DNA of 6,039 nt. It comes from Acidothermaceae bacterium (GTDB lineage: Bacteria; Actinomycetota; Actinomycetes; Acidothermales; Acidothermaceae). Shown one piece after another: positions 1 to 6,039 of this stretch. Position numbers and translations under genes: made by a program. Within the stretch, counting starts at the first letter, position 1, and every line of letters begins with the position of its first letter. The stretch covers positions 1-6,039 of the forward strand of contig JAICLV010000140.1 of NCBI GenBank assembly GCA_025925185.1, read 5' to 3'. The notes under the pieces were generated by a model that made no database searches, had not been told where the DNA came from, and saw only the letters and a program-made list of their open reading frames with translations.

Positions 1-2
1 CA

Positions 3-809
3 ATGGCTCAACCTCAAGCTGTTGCTCAGGCCGTGGGTGTCGTTTTGTCGGTTTTTGTGGGGGGGCATCCCGTCGCGGGCCGAGAGCGCTCCGGGCCGGC
101 CGCCGCGCACAGCGACCTGTTCGTCGGGCGGCCGTGGGTTCTCACGCCTACCGAGCACGCCGCCGCCGACGCGCTCGCACACGTCAAAGCGCTGGCCCTC
201 GCGTGCGGCGCGATCCCCGTCGAGATGTCTGCCGACGATCACGACGCGTCGCTGGCGACCGTTTCGCACCTGCCCCACGTCGTCGCCTCGCTGTTGGCGG
301 CCCAACTTGTCGAGGCGTCGGGGGAGACCGTCGCGCTCGGGGGCACCGGGTTGCACGACACCACGCGGGTGGCGGCTGGCGACGCCAGGCTGTGGACCGA
401 CATCCTGGCGGCGAACTCCGGCCACCTCGCCGGCGCGCTGCGCGCCTTCGCCGCCGACGCGACCCGAATGGTCGAGGCGCTGGAGGCGATCGACGCCGGT
501 GACGAGCAAGCGCTCGCGACTCTCACGCAGATCCTCGAGGTCGGCGTCGCGGGGCGGGCGCGCGTTCCGCTGAAACGCGGAGAGACCGCCGCCGGCTTCG
601 CGACGGTGCCGATCGTCGTCCGCGATGCCCCGGGCGAGTTGGCCGCGTTGTTGCGCGCCTTGGGCGACGCAGGCATCAACGTGGAGGACGTACGCGTCGA
701 GCACGAGCCCGGCCGACCCGTAGGCGTCGTCGAGATCGACGTCCGCGAGGATGCCGCTCCAGCGTTGATCGCGTGTATGCGCCAGTCGGGCTGGCAGGTG
801 TACTCCTAA
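3..809 (+). CDS. tyrA: Prephenate dehydrogenase, 5'-truncated by window edge
   Basis: TyrA oxidatively decarboxylates prephenate to 4-hydroxyphenylpyruvate with NAD(P)+, the committed step of tyrosine synthesis in the cytoplasm. Numbered from the first in-window codon, the visible part has the conserved GGHPVAGRERSGP block (20-32, with the family's catalytic-region His), SHLPH (88-92) and the HDTTRVA block (118-124) whose Arg contacts prephenate in studied homologues. A C-terminal ACT domain (about 200-268) carries the typical PGELAALL and GINVEDV segments and probably gives allosteric control by aromatic amino acids. The family is usually about 350-370 residues, so about 90-100 residues, the NAD-binding Rossmann part, lie upstream of the window. 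The ATG at position 3 is therefore probably an internal codon, not the start; it falls where homologues read SVK-like sequence. Stop TAA is at 807-809. Family assignment is secure; cofactor preference cannot be judged without the N-terminus. Confidence 0.93.
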   Translation: MAQPQAVAQAVGVVLSVFVGGHPVAGRERSGPAAAHSDLFVGRPWVLTPTEHAAADALAHVKALALACGAIPVEMSADDHDASLATVSHLPHVVASLLAAQLVEASGETVALGGTGLHDTTRVAAGDARLWTDILAANSGHLAGALRAFAADATRMVEALEAIDAGDEQALATLTQILEVGVAGRARVPLKRGETAAGFATVPIVVRDAPGELAALLRALGDAGINVEDVRVEHEPGRPVGVVEIDVREDAAPALIACMRQSGWQVYS

Positions 810-845
810 AGAGCCAGATAAACAGCCAGATAAAGAGCCAGAGCG
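810..845. repeat. 12-bp tandem repeat, about 2.75 copies, just after tyrA stop
   Basis: Units AGAGCCAGATAA (810-821), ACAGCCAGATAA (822-833) and AGAGCCAGAGCG (834-845) lie head to tail directly behind the tyrA stop. Copy 2 differs from copy 1 by one base; copy 3 matches for 9 bases and then diverges. The 12-base period keeps frame, so copies 1 and 2 place extra TAA codons at 819-821 and 831-833, in frame with the tyrA stop at 807-809. The repeat is much AT-richer than its surroundings. It could be a slippage-type expansion of the gene's end, a set of redundant stops, or binding sites for a regulator; nothing in the sequence decides this. Confidence 0.75.
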
Positions 846-861
846 ACTTATCGACTATCTC

Positions 862-873
862 TTTGTCGACAAA
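862..873. promoter_or_regulatory. Perfect 12-bp palindrome, possible operator upstream of cmk
   Basis: TTTGTCGACAAA is its own reverse complement and lies 119 bases before the cmk start, in the AT-richer gap between tyrA and cmk. Just before it are two near-copies, CGACTTAT (844-851) and CGACTATC (852-859), sharing the CGAC core also present inside the palindrome. An uninterrupted palindrome with AT-rich arms and a CG core is a plausible dimer-binding site for a transcription factor. It is a poor terminator, having no loop and no T tract. The regulator is unknown, and the role is inferred only from symmetry and position. Confidence 0.4.
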
Positions 874-903
874 TGCGTTTACGGTCGCGGTGGCGCGCAC
901 AGC

Positions 904-909
904 TACGAT
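904..909 (+). promoter_or_regulatory. Possible -10 element for the cmk-der operon
   Basis: TACGAT fits the TAnnnT pattern of actinobacterial housekeeping -10 boxes and would start transcription about 75-80 bases before the cmk start codon, giving a reasonable leader. No good -35 is seen at 16-19 bases upstream, so the call is weak. The palindrome at 862-873 would lie just upstream of such a promoter, a position suitable for an activator or for a repressor contacting polymerase. Confidence 0.2.
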
Positions 910-992
910 GTCCCTTTGATAGCCGCGCTGATGCGATGACGCGTCGCCGCCCCGGCTGATCCAGAACACCCACCAGCGACAGGAGACCGCCG

Positions 993-1721
993 ATGCCGGC
1001 CGCCGAGACCGACCGCGCCTCGCTGGTCGTCGCCGTCGACGGGCCGTCGGGGTCTGGCAAGTCGACGGTGTCACGCGCCGTCGCCCGGGCGCTCGGTCTG
1101 CGCTACCTCGACACCGGCGCCATCTATCGCGCGCTCACCTGGTGGGTGTTGCGCGGCGGCGTCGACCCCACGGACGAGGCTGCTGTCGTCGAACGCGCGA
1201 GGTCCTTTGAGCTGGAGATCTCAACGGACCCGGCAGACCAGTGGGCGCGGGTTGGCGACACCGACGTGACGACGGCGATTCGCCAGCCCGACGTCACCAC
1301 CGCGGTCAGCTCGGTCAGCGCCGTCCAGAAGATCAGGACGCAGCTGCTGACACGGCAGCGTGACATCGTCGGCCCCGGCGGCATCGTCGTCGAGGGCCGC
1401 GACATCGGCGTCACGGTCTGCCCCGACGCGCCGGTCAAGATCTTCCTCACGGCAAGTGCCGCTGCGCGCGCCGGCCGTCGCGCCCGCGAATTCGAAAAGA
1501 CCAGGGACGCCGACGTTGCCGCCGTGCAGGCCGATCTCGCGCGGCGTGACCGGCTCGACGCGAGCCGTGCGGCGTCGCCGCTGGCCGAAGCCGCCGACGC
1601 CGTCGAGCTCGACACAACTACGCTCGATCTCGACCAGGTGGTCGCGGCCGCGCTCGCGTTGGTAAGCCGGCGCACCGGCATCGGCATTGCCGCGAGCGAG
1701 CCGATCGGCGACCCGCGATGA
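993..1721 (+). CDS. cmk: Cytidylate kinase (CMP/dCMP kinase)
   Basis: Cmk transfers phosphate from ATP to CMP or dCMP, recycling cytidine nucleotides from RNA and phospholipid turnover in the cytoplasm. The 242-residue protein is slightly longer than the usual ~225-230. Visible elements are a Walker A loop GPSGSGKST (17-25), the nucleotide-binding [12 protein letters not shown] block (38-49), R115, GRDIG (135-139), and the lid region with R185, D189 and R192 followed by ASPL and the [10 protein letters not shown] strand. These match the Arg/Asp set that holds CMP and ATP in the E. coli enzyme. The ATG start is supported by AGGAG at 981-985 with a 7-base spacer. The stop overlaps the der start (ATGA at 1718-1721), so the two are almost certainly co-translated. 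Some actinobacteria carry an acyltransferase gene between cmk and der; here there is none. Confidence 0.97.
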   Translation: MPAAETDRASLVVAVDGPSGSGKSTVSRAVARALGLRYLDTGAIYRALTWWVLRGGVDPTDEAAVVERARSFELEISTDPADQWARVGDTDVTTAIRQPDVTTAVSSVSAVQKIRTQLLTRQRDIVGPGGIVVEGRDIGVTVCPDAPVKIFLTASAAARAGRRAREFEKTRDADVAAVQADLARRDRLDASRAASPLAEAADAVELDTTTLDLDQVVAAALALVSRRTGIGIAASEPIGDPR

Positions 1722-3181
1722 CCGCCGACGGCACCTGGGAGAGCGAGGCCGAGTGGTCGGCCGTCGACATGGGTTCCGCCGAAGGCTCGAACGAGCCAGT
1801 CGGCGAAATCGGCTCCGTCGACTCGCCGGCGCCTGTGGTGGCGGTCGTCGGCCGGCCCAATGTCGGCAAGTCGACCCTCGTCAACCGCATCCTCGGACGA
1901 CGTGAGGCGGTCGTGCAAGACGTCCCCGGCGTCACGCGCGATCGAGTGACTTACGACGCCGACTGGCGCGGCCGCGCGTTCACCCTCATCGACACCGGTG
2001 GTTGGGAGCCGGACGCGCAAGGGCTGCAGGCAGCGGTGTCGACGCAGGCCGAGATCGCGGCGGCGGCCGCCGACGTCGTCCTGCTCGTCGTCGACGCGGT
2101 TGTCGGCGCGACCGACACCGACGAGATCGTCGCCCGCACCCTGCGTCGGGCGCGCAAGCCGGTGCTGCTGGTGGCCAACAAGGTCGACAACGCGAAGGGC
2201 GAGGCCGACGCCGCCGGCCTCTGGTCGCTCGGCCTTGGCGAGCCCTACGCCGTCAGCGCGCTGCACGGCCGGGGCAGCGGCGACCTCCTCGACGCGGTCT
2301 TCGACGCGTTGCCCGAGCCGCCGCCGTCAGACCAGGACCGGCCGCGCGGGCCGCGTCGCGTGGCGCTGCTTGGCCGTCCGAACGTCGGCAAGTCGAGCCT
2401 GCTGAACCGGCTCACCGGTGAGCAGCGCTCAGTCGTCGACTCGGTCGCCGGCACCACGCGCGACCCAGTCGACTCGGTCGTCGACCTGGCGGGCTCGACT
2501 TGGCGCTTTGTCGACACCGCGGGGATTCGGCGCCGGGTCAGGGAGGCGTCGGGTGCGGAGTACTACTCGAGCCTGCGCACCGCGACCGCGCTGCGGGAGG
2601 CGGAGGTGGCCGTCGTCCTGCTCGACGCGAGCGAGCCGCTTGCCGAGCAAGACCTGCGCATCATCGAGATGGTGGTCGAGGCCGGCCGCGCTTTGGTGCT
2701 GGCGTTCAACAAATGGGACCTCCTCGACGAGTACCGTCGCGAGCTGCTCGAAACCGAGATCGAACGACAACTGCACCACGTCGCGTGGGCACCCAGGGTC
2801 AACATTTCCGCTGAGACCGGTCGCGCGATCGACAAACTCACCCCGGCGATCGAGATCGCGCTCGACGGCTGGTCGCGCCGGGTCCCGACCTCGCGGCTGA
2901 ACGGCTGGCTTTCCGCGCTGATCGCAGCGACGCCGCCGCCGGTGCGCGGCGGCCGGCAGCCGAAGGTCCTCTTCGCCACGCAGGCTGGCACCCAGCCGCC
3001 CCGGTTCGTGCTCTTCGCCTCCGGCTTTTTGGAGGCGACCTACCGCCGATTTGTCGAGCGTCGGCTGCGCGAGGACTTCGGATTTCCCGGCACCCCGGTC
3101 GAGATCTCGGTGCGGGTGAAGGAATCGCGCGGGAAGAAGGGCGCAGGCAAGGGCGGCAAGGGCAGATCCGGACGGCGGTGA
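1718..3181 (+). CDS. der: Ribosome-assembly GTPase Der (EngA)
   Basis: Der is an essential GTPase with two tandem G domains that binds the large ribosomal subunit and is needed for its late maturation. The 487-residue protein shows G domain 1 (P-loop GRPNVGKST 45-53, PGVTRDR 70-76, DTGG 92-95, NKVD 154-157, SAL 180-182) and G domain 2 (GRPNVGKSS 219-227, GTTRD 245-249, DTAG 266-269, NKWD 331-334, SAETG 364-368). A C-terminal KH-like domain of about 95 residues follows. All five G motifs are intact in both halves. It begins with an acidic, low-complexity stretch of about 38 residues, as is common in actinobacterial Der, and ends with a 20-residue tail rich in Lys, Arg and Gly (468-487), likely to touch rRNA. 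No clear Shine-Dalgarno precedes the ATG, consistent with coupling to cmk through the ATGA overlap. A later ATG (1769) is a less likely start. Confidence 0.97.
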   Translation: MTADGTWESEAEWSAVDMGSAEGSNEPVGEIGSVDSPAPVVAVVGRPNVGKSTLVNRILGRREAVVQDVPGVTRDRVTYDADWRGRAFTLIDTGGWEPDAQGLQAAVSTQAEIAAAAADVVLLVVDAVVGATDTDEIVARTLRRARKPVLLVANKVDNAKGEADAAGLWSLGLGEPYAVSALHGRGSGDLLDAVFDALPEPPPSDQDRPRGPRRVALLGRPNVGKSSLLNRLTGEQRSVVDSVAGTTRDPVDSVVDLAGSTWRFVDTAGIRRRVREASGAEYYSSLRTATALREAEVAVVLLDASEPLAEQDLRIIEMVVEAGRALVLAFNKWDLLDEYRRELLETEIERQLHHVAWAPRVNISAETGRAIDKLTPAIEIALDGWSRRVPTSRLNGWLSALIAATPPPVRGGRQPKVLFATQAGTQPPRFVLFASGFLEATYRRFVERRLREDFGFPGTPVEISVRVKESRGKKGAGKGGKGRSGRR

Positions 3182-3187
3182 GCGCAG

Positions 3188-3215
3188 TTTGCGGCCGGCC
3201 GCTGTGCGATATCGT
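3188..3215 (+). promoter_or_regulatory. Possible promoter of tRNA-Pro
   Basis: TTTGCG (3188-3193), a 16-base spacer and TATCGT (3210-3215) make a plausible housekeeping promoter. Its start site would fall near 3222, about 20 bases before the mature tRNA, a normal 5' leader for RNase P processing. The spacer contains the perfect palindrome GCGGCCGGCCGC (3191-3202), which overlaps the last bases of the -35. The -35 is only a partial match, so the call rests mostly on spacing and position between der and the tRNA. Confidence 0.35.
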
Positions 3216-3241
3216 CACTGCAGTCGAGTTCGCTCGGCACT

Positions 3242-3315
<74 letters not shown>

Positions 3316-3326
3316 CGGTGAAACAC

Positions 3327-3358
3327 GCGGGCTCGGCTGCGGCAGCGGCCGAGCCCGT
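3327..3358 (+). terminator. GC-rich hairpin terminator after tRNA-Pro
   Basis: CGGGCTCGGC (3328-3337) pairs perfectly with GCCGAGCCCG (3348-3357). The stem extends outward by G3327-T3358 and inward by a T-G and a G-C pair, leaving a 6-base loop (3340-3345). It begins 12 bases after the tRNA 3' end and is followed only by TTCG, not a long T run; such U-poor, GC-rich hairpins are common actinobacterial terminators. It probably ends the tRNA transcript and insulates the downstream lipid/sugar operon. It is the strongest stem-loop I can find in the window outside the tRNA. Confidence 0.75.
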
Positions 3359-3403
3359 TCGCGCATAACGTTGGATCGCAACCGTCCGCACGATAGATCG
3401 GGC

Positions 3404-3410
3404 AGGAGGG
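3404..3410 (+). promoter_or_regulatory. Strong Shine-Dalgarno fixing the GTG start at 3419
   Basis: AGGAGGG lies 8 bases before the GTG at 3419, close to an ideal ribosome binding site. It decides the start of the phosphatidyltransferase gene. The open frame runs upstream to 3248, but that extension translates the tRNA-Pro and its terminator and is not protein. No convincing -35/-10 pair is visible between the hairpin (ending 3358) and this site, so the promoter of this operon is unplaced. Confidence 0.8.
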
Positions 3411-3418
3411 ACGGCGGG

Positions 3419-4072
3419 GTGAGCGCACAGCCGGACGCGCCGGGTGACCGCGTCGTGACGCTGCCGAACGCGCTCAGCCTGCTTCGACTGCTCGGCGTCC
3501 CGTTGTTCTTGTGGCTCGCGCTCGGCCCGCACGCCGACGGGTGGGCCGTCGTGGTGCTCGCGGTGAGCAGTTTCACCGACTGGCTCGACGGCAAGCTGGC
3601 CCGCCTGCTGCACCAGACCAGCCGGGTCGGCCAGCTACTCGATCCCGCCGCCGACCGCCTCTACATCGTTGCCACCGTCGTCGCGCTGTCGATCCGCGAC
3701 ATCATGCCGTGGTGGCTCGCCGGCCTGCTGCTCGGCCGCGACGTCGCGCTCCTCGGCTTCGTGCCGATCTTGAAGCGGCTCGGCTACGGGCCGGCGCTGC
3801 CGGTGCACTTCTTCGGTAAGGCGGCGACGTTCAACCTGCTGTACGCACTGCCGTTGCTCCTGCTCGGCAGCGGTTCCAACTCGATCAGTCACGCGGCTCG
3901 GATCGTCGGTTGGTCGTTCGGAATCTGGGGCACCGCCTTGTATTGGTACGCCGGAGTGTTGTACGCACTTCACGTCCGGCAACTCGCGCGGGCTCAAGAC
4001 TCTGACCCGACGCCTCCGACGCCGCCGGGTCGGCCGGGACCTGAGCACGCGGCCAGGGAGGCGTCCGTATGA
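3419..4072 (+). CDS. CDP-alcohol phosphatidyltransferase, probable cardiolipin synthase
   Basis: This 217-residue integral membrane protein belongs to the CDP-alcohol phosphatidyltransferase family, which moves a phosphatidyl group from CDP-diacylglycerol to an alcohol. The full signature DG-x2-AR-x8-G-x3-D-x3-D is present at 57-79, with the four metal-binding/catalytic aspartates at D54, D57, D75 and D79. Five or six hydrophobic segments are visible (about 15-35, 41-53, 83-104, 107-118, 137-150, 161-184), followed by a polar, Pro-rich cytoplasmic-type tail (195-217). The VGQLLDPAADRLYI context resembles, as I recall, the eukaryote-like cardiolipin synthase of Streptomyces and other actinobacteria, which uses phosphatidylglycerol as acceptor. 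Phosphatidylglycerophosphate synthase (PgsA) is the main alternative, and database labels often say so. It overlaps the next gene by ATGA (4069-4072), implying coupled translation. The family is certain; the exact acceptor is inferred. Confidence 0.92.
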   Translation: MSAQPDAPGDRVVTLPNALSLLRLLGVPLFLWLALGPHADGWAVVVLAVSSFTDWLDGKLARLLHQTSRVGQLLDPAADRLYIVATVVALSIRDIMPWWLAGLLLGRDVALLGFVPILKRLGYGPALPVHFFGKAATFNLLYALPLLLLGSGSNSISHAARIVGWSFGIWGTALYWYAGVLYALHVRQLARAQDSDPTPPTPPGRPGPEHAAREASV

Positions 4073-6039
4073 CCAACGGTCTCGCGCCCGTGCTGCACCC
4101 GGCGACCGCCGGCATGAAGGCGGTCGTGATGGCCGGCGGCGAGGGCACCCGACTGCGGCCGATGACGGCCAACCAACCCAAGCCGCTGCTGCCCGTGGTC
4201 AACCGGCCGATCATGGAGCACGTCTTGCGGCTGCTCCGCCGGCACGGGTTCACCGACACCGTCGTCACCGTGCAGTTCCTGGCGTCGCTGATCCGCAACT
4301 ACTTCGGCGACGGCGACGAGCTCGGCATGAACCTGCAGTACGCCACAGAAGAAAGCCCGCTCGGCACCGCGGGTAGCGTGAAGAACGCGGAGTCGGAGTT
4401 GCGCGACAACCGGTTCGTCGTCATCTCCGGCGACGCGCTGACAGACATCGACCTCAGCGACATGGCGCGCTTCCATCACGAGCACCAGGCGCTCGTCACA
4501 GTGGCGCTGAAGCGGGTGCCTAACCCGCTGGAGTTCGGCATCGTCATCACCCGCGAGGACGGCCACATCGACCGGTTCCTCGAGAAGCCGACGTGGGGGC
4601 AGGTGTTCTCCGACACCGTCAACACGGGCGTCTACATGATGGAGCCGGAGGTCTTCGAGCACGTCGCCGCGGGGGAGCAGGTCGACTGGTCGCAGGAGGT
4701 GTTCCCGAAGCTCCTCGAGATCGGCGCGCCGGTCTACGGCTACATCGCCGACGCCTACTGGGAGGACGTCGGCACCCTCGAGAGCCTTATCCAGGTGCAG
4801 GCCGACGTGCTGAACCGTCAAGTCGACGTTGACATCGAGGGCTTCGAGATGATGCCCGGCGTCTGGGTGTGCGAGGGCGCCGAGGTCGACCCCGAGGCGA
4901 TCCTCAAGGGTCCGCTGTACATCGGCGACTACGCCAAGGTCGAGGGCGGCGCCGAGTTGCGCGAGTACACCGTGCTCGGCAGCAACGTGGTCGTGAAGAA
5001 CACCGCGTTCCTGCACCGCGCCGTGGTGTACGACAACGTCTTCGTCGGGCCGCAGACCAACCTGCGCGGCTGCATCATCGGGAAGAACACCGACATCATG
5101 CGCGGGGCCCGCATCGAGGAAGGCGCCGTCGTCGGCGACGAGTGTGTCGTCGAGGAGGAGGCTTACATCTCCTCCGGCGTGCGGGTGTATCCGTTTAAGA
5201 CGATCGAGGCCGGCGCCCTCGTCAACACCAGCGTGATCTGGGAGTCGCGCGGTCAGCGCAACCTCTTCGGCCCGCGCGGAGTCTCGGGCCTGGTCAACGT
5301 CGAGATCACCCCGGAGCTCGCGGTGCGCCTCGCGTCCGCGTATGCGACGACGCTGCGCAAGGGTGACGTCGTCACCACCTCCCGCGACGTCTCGAGGGCG
5401 GCCCGCGCGTTAAAGCGGGCGGTGATCAGCGCCCTGACGGCGTCCGCGATCAACGTGCGCGACCTGGAGGCCTCGCCGGCGCCGGTCACCCGATTCGAGA
5501 TCGCGCACAGCGACTCCGCGGGCGGCATCATGATTCACACCACGCCCGGCGACGCGCAAAGCGTCGACATCATGTTTCTCGACGAGCGCGGCGCCGACCT
5601 CGCGCCCGGGGCGCAGCGCCGGCTCGAGCGGGTGTTCTCCCGCCAGGAGTTTCGCCGCGCTTTCCCTGGCGAGATCGCCGACCTGACCTACCCCTCGCGC
5701 ACCCTCGAGGACTACTCGCAGGAGCTGTTGCGCTGCGTCGACACCTCCGGAATCTCCGAGGCCGGACTGAAGGTCGTCATAGACACCGCAGGTGGGACGG
5801 CCGCGCTGATCCTGCCGACGTTGCTCGCCCGAATCGGGATCGACGTACTGACGGTCAACAACCGGCTCGACGACACCGCGCCAACCGAGACGCTCTCCGA
5901 GCACATGCGAGCGCTCGAACGCCTCGGCGAACTCGTCGCGTCGTCACGCGCGGCGTTCGGCGTGCGCTTCGACCCAGTAGGAGAGCGCATCTCGTTGGTC
6001 GACGAGCGCGGCGTCATCGTGCACGACGACCGCGCGCTG
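4069..6039 (+). CDS. Sugar nucleotidyltransferase / beta-helix / phosphomutase-like fusion, 3'-truncated
   Basis: Usually annotated mannose-1-phosphate guanylyltransferase or ManB-like; 657 residues are visible of a family of roughly 830, and the frame runs off the window with no stop. Domain 1 (about 16-250) is a nucleotidyltransferase with the nucleotide-binding loop GGEGTRLRP (23-31), PKPLLP (37-42), PLGTAGSV (97-104), metal Asp in SGDALTD (120-126), EKP (172-174), NTGVY (185-189) and WEDVGT (231-236). It should make an NDP-sugar, probably GDP-mannose, from the sugar-1-phosphate. Domain 2 (about 262-392) is a left-handed beta-helix of hexapeptide repeats. Domain 3 (from about 415) follows the phosphoglucomutase/phosphomannomutase fold (RDVS 439-442, PAPV 470-473), but the phosphoserine loop reads GIMIHTTPGD (486-495) and the metal loop DPVGER (635-640). 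It is therefore probably not a working mutase. Start ATG has AGGGAGG at 4055-4061 and overlaps the upstream stop; Met16 (4114) is where many homologues begin, but it lacks a ribosome site. Confidence 0.93.
   Translation, partial: MTNGLAPVLHPATAGMKAVVMAGGEGTRLRPMTANQPKPLLPVVNRPIMEHVLRLLRRHGFTDTVVTVQFLASLIRNYFGDGDELGMNLQYATEESPLGTAGSVKNAESELRDNRFVVISGDALTDIDLSDMARFHHEHQALVTVALKRVPNPLEFGIVITREDGHIDRFLEKPTWGQVFSDTVNTGVYMMEPEVFEHVAAGEQVDWSQEVFPKLLEIGAPVYGYIADAYWEDVGTLESLIQVQADVLNRQVDVDIEGFEMMPGVWVCEGAEVDPEAILKGPLYIGDYAKVEGGAELREYTVLGSNVVVKNTAFLHRAVVYDNVFVGPQTNLRGCIIGKNTDIMRGARIEEGAVVGDECVVEEEAYISSGVRVYPFKTIEAGALVNTSVIWESRGQRNLFGPRGVSGLVNVEITPELAVRLASAYATTLRKGDVVTTSRDVSRAARALKRAVISALTASAINVRDLEASPAPVTRFEIAHSDSAGGIMIHTTPGDAQSVDIMFLDERGADLAPGAQRRLERVFSRQEFRRAFPGEIADLTYPSRTLEDYSQELLRCVDTSGISEAGLKVVIDTAGGTAALILPTLLARIGIDVLTVNNRLDDTAPTETLSEHMRALERLGELVASSRAAFGVRFDPVGERISLVDERGVIVHDDRAL

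Noticed and set aside
676..1074. Minus-strand frame across the tyrA-cmk gap with a repeated LFIW segment
   Set aside because: The hydrophobic repeat is only the 12-bp tandem repeat read backwards. The frame runs into both flanking genes and shows no convincing start or family similarity.
1124..2266. 380-codon open frame on the minus strand opposite cmk and der
   Set aside because: It is antisense to two clearly conserved genes, has low-complexity composition and no recognisable domain. It is a shadow produced by strong GC bias at third positions.
3191..3202. Palindrome GCGGCCGGCCGC after der as a der terminator
   Set aside because: It could form only a 4-bp stem with a 4-base loop and has no T tract. 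A run of G and C this symmetric is easy to obtain in such GC-rich DNA.
3371..3399. TTGGAT and TAGATC, 17 bases apart, as a promoter for the phosphatidyltransferase operon
   Set aside because: Both boxes match consensus poorly, and the start site would fall inside the ribosome binding site at 3404-3410.
3994..5016. 340-codon open frame on the minus strand opposite the nucleotidyltransferase
   Set aside because: It mirrors codon bias of the sense gene, which has all family motifs. It is rich in Val, Asp, His, Leu and Arg with no fold signature, so it is treated as a shadow.
4069..6039. A working bifunctional enzyme with mannose-6-phosphate mutase plus guanylyltransferase activity
   Set aside because: The mutase phosphoserine and Mg-binding loops are both altered, so dual activity is not supported by the sequence.

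Overview
The window is very GC-rich (roughly 70 percent or more by eye, strong G/C at third codon positions), with GTG/ATG starts, ATGA start/stop overlaps and protein sequences that look clearly actinobacterial. A high-GC Actinomycetota genome is the best call; I cannot name a genus. Every supported gene lies on the + strand. The many long open frames on the other strand and in other frames are shadows typical of high-GC DNA.

Layout. (1) Positions 3-809 hold the C-terminal three quarters of prephenate dehydrogenase (TyrA) with its ACT domain; its 5' part lies outside the window. (2) A 183-base gap (810-992) is visibly AT-richer. It carries a 12-bp tandem repeat with in-frame stop codons and a perfect 12-bp palindrome, and is probably where control of the next operon sits. 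(3) cmk (cytidylate kinase, 993-1721) and der (double-domain ribosome-assembly GTPase, 1718-3181) overlap by ATGA and form a translationally coupled pair. (4) A self-contained tRNA-Pro(GGG) unit follows: possible promoter, tRNA at 3242-3315 and a strong GC-rich hairpin at 3327-3358. (5) A second operon begins at a GTG preceded by a near-perfect Shine-Dalgarno. It contains a CDP-alcohol phosphatidyltransferase, probably the eukaryote-like cardiolipin synthase of actinobacteria (3419-4072), overlapping by ATGA with a large sugar nucleotidyltransferase / left-handed beta-helix / phosphomutase-like fusion (4069 to beyond 6039).

How they work together. The first half is housekeeping: tyrosine synthesis, CMP/dCMP phosphorylation and 50S ribosome maturation. 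The second half is cell-envelope metabolism, with membrane phospholipid head-group transfer coupled to a probable NDP-sugar (GDP-mannose type) enzyme. I see no phage, IS, CRISPR, toxin-antitoxin or defence system. The most interesting point is that the phosphomutase half of the last protein has lost both signature catalytic loops (the phosphoserine loop and the Mg-binding DGDGDR loop). It is probably a non-catalytic, perhaps sugar-sensing or regulatory, domain hiding behind a 'phosphomannomutase' annotation.
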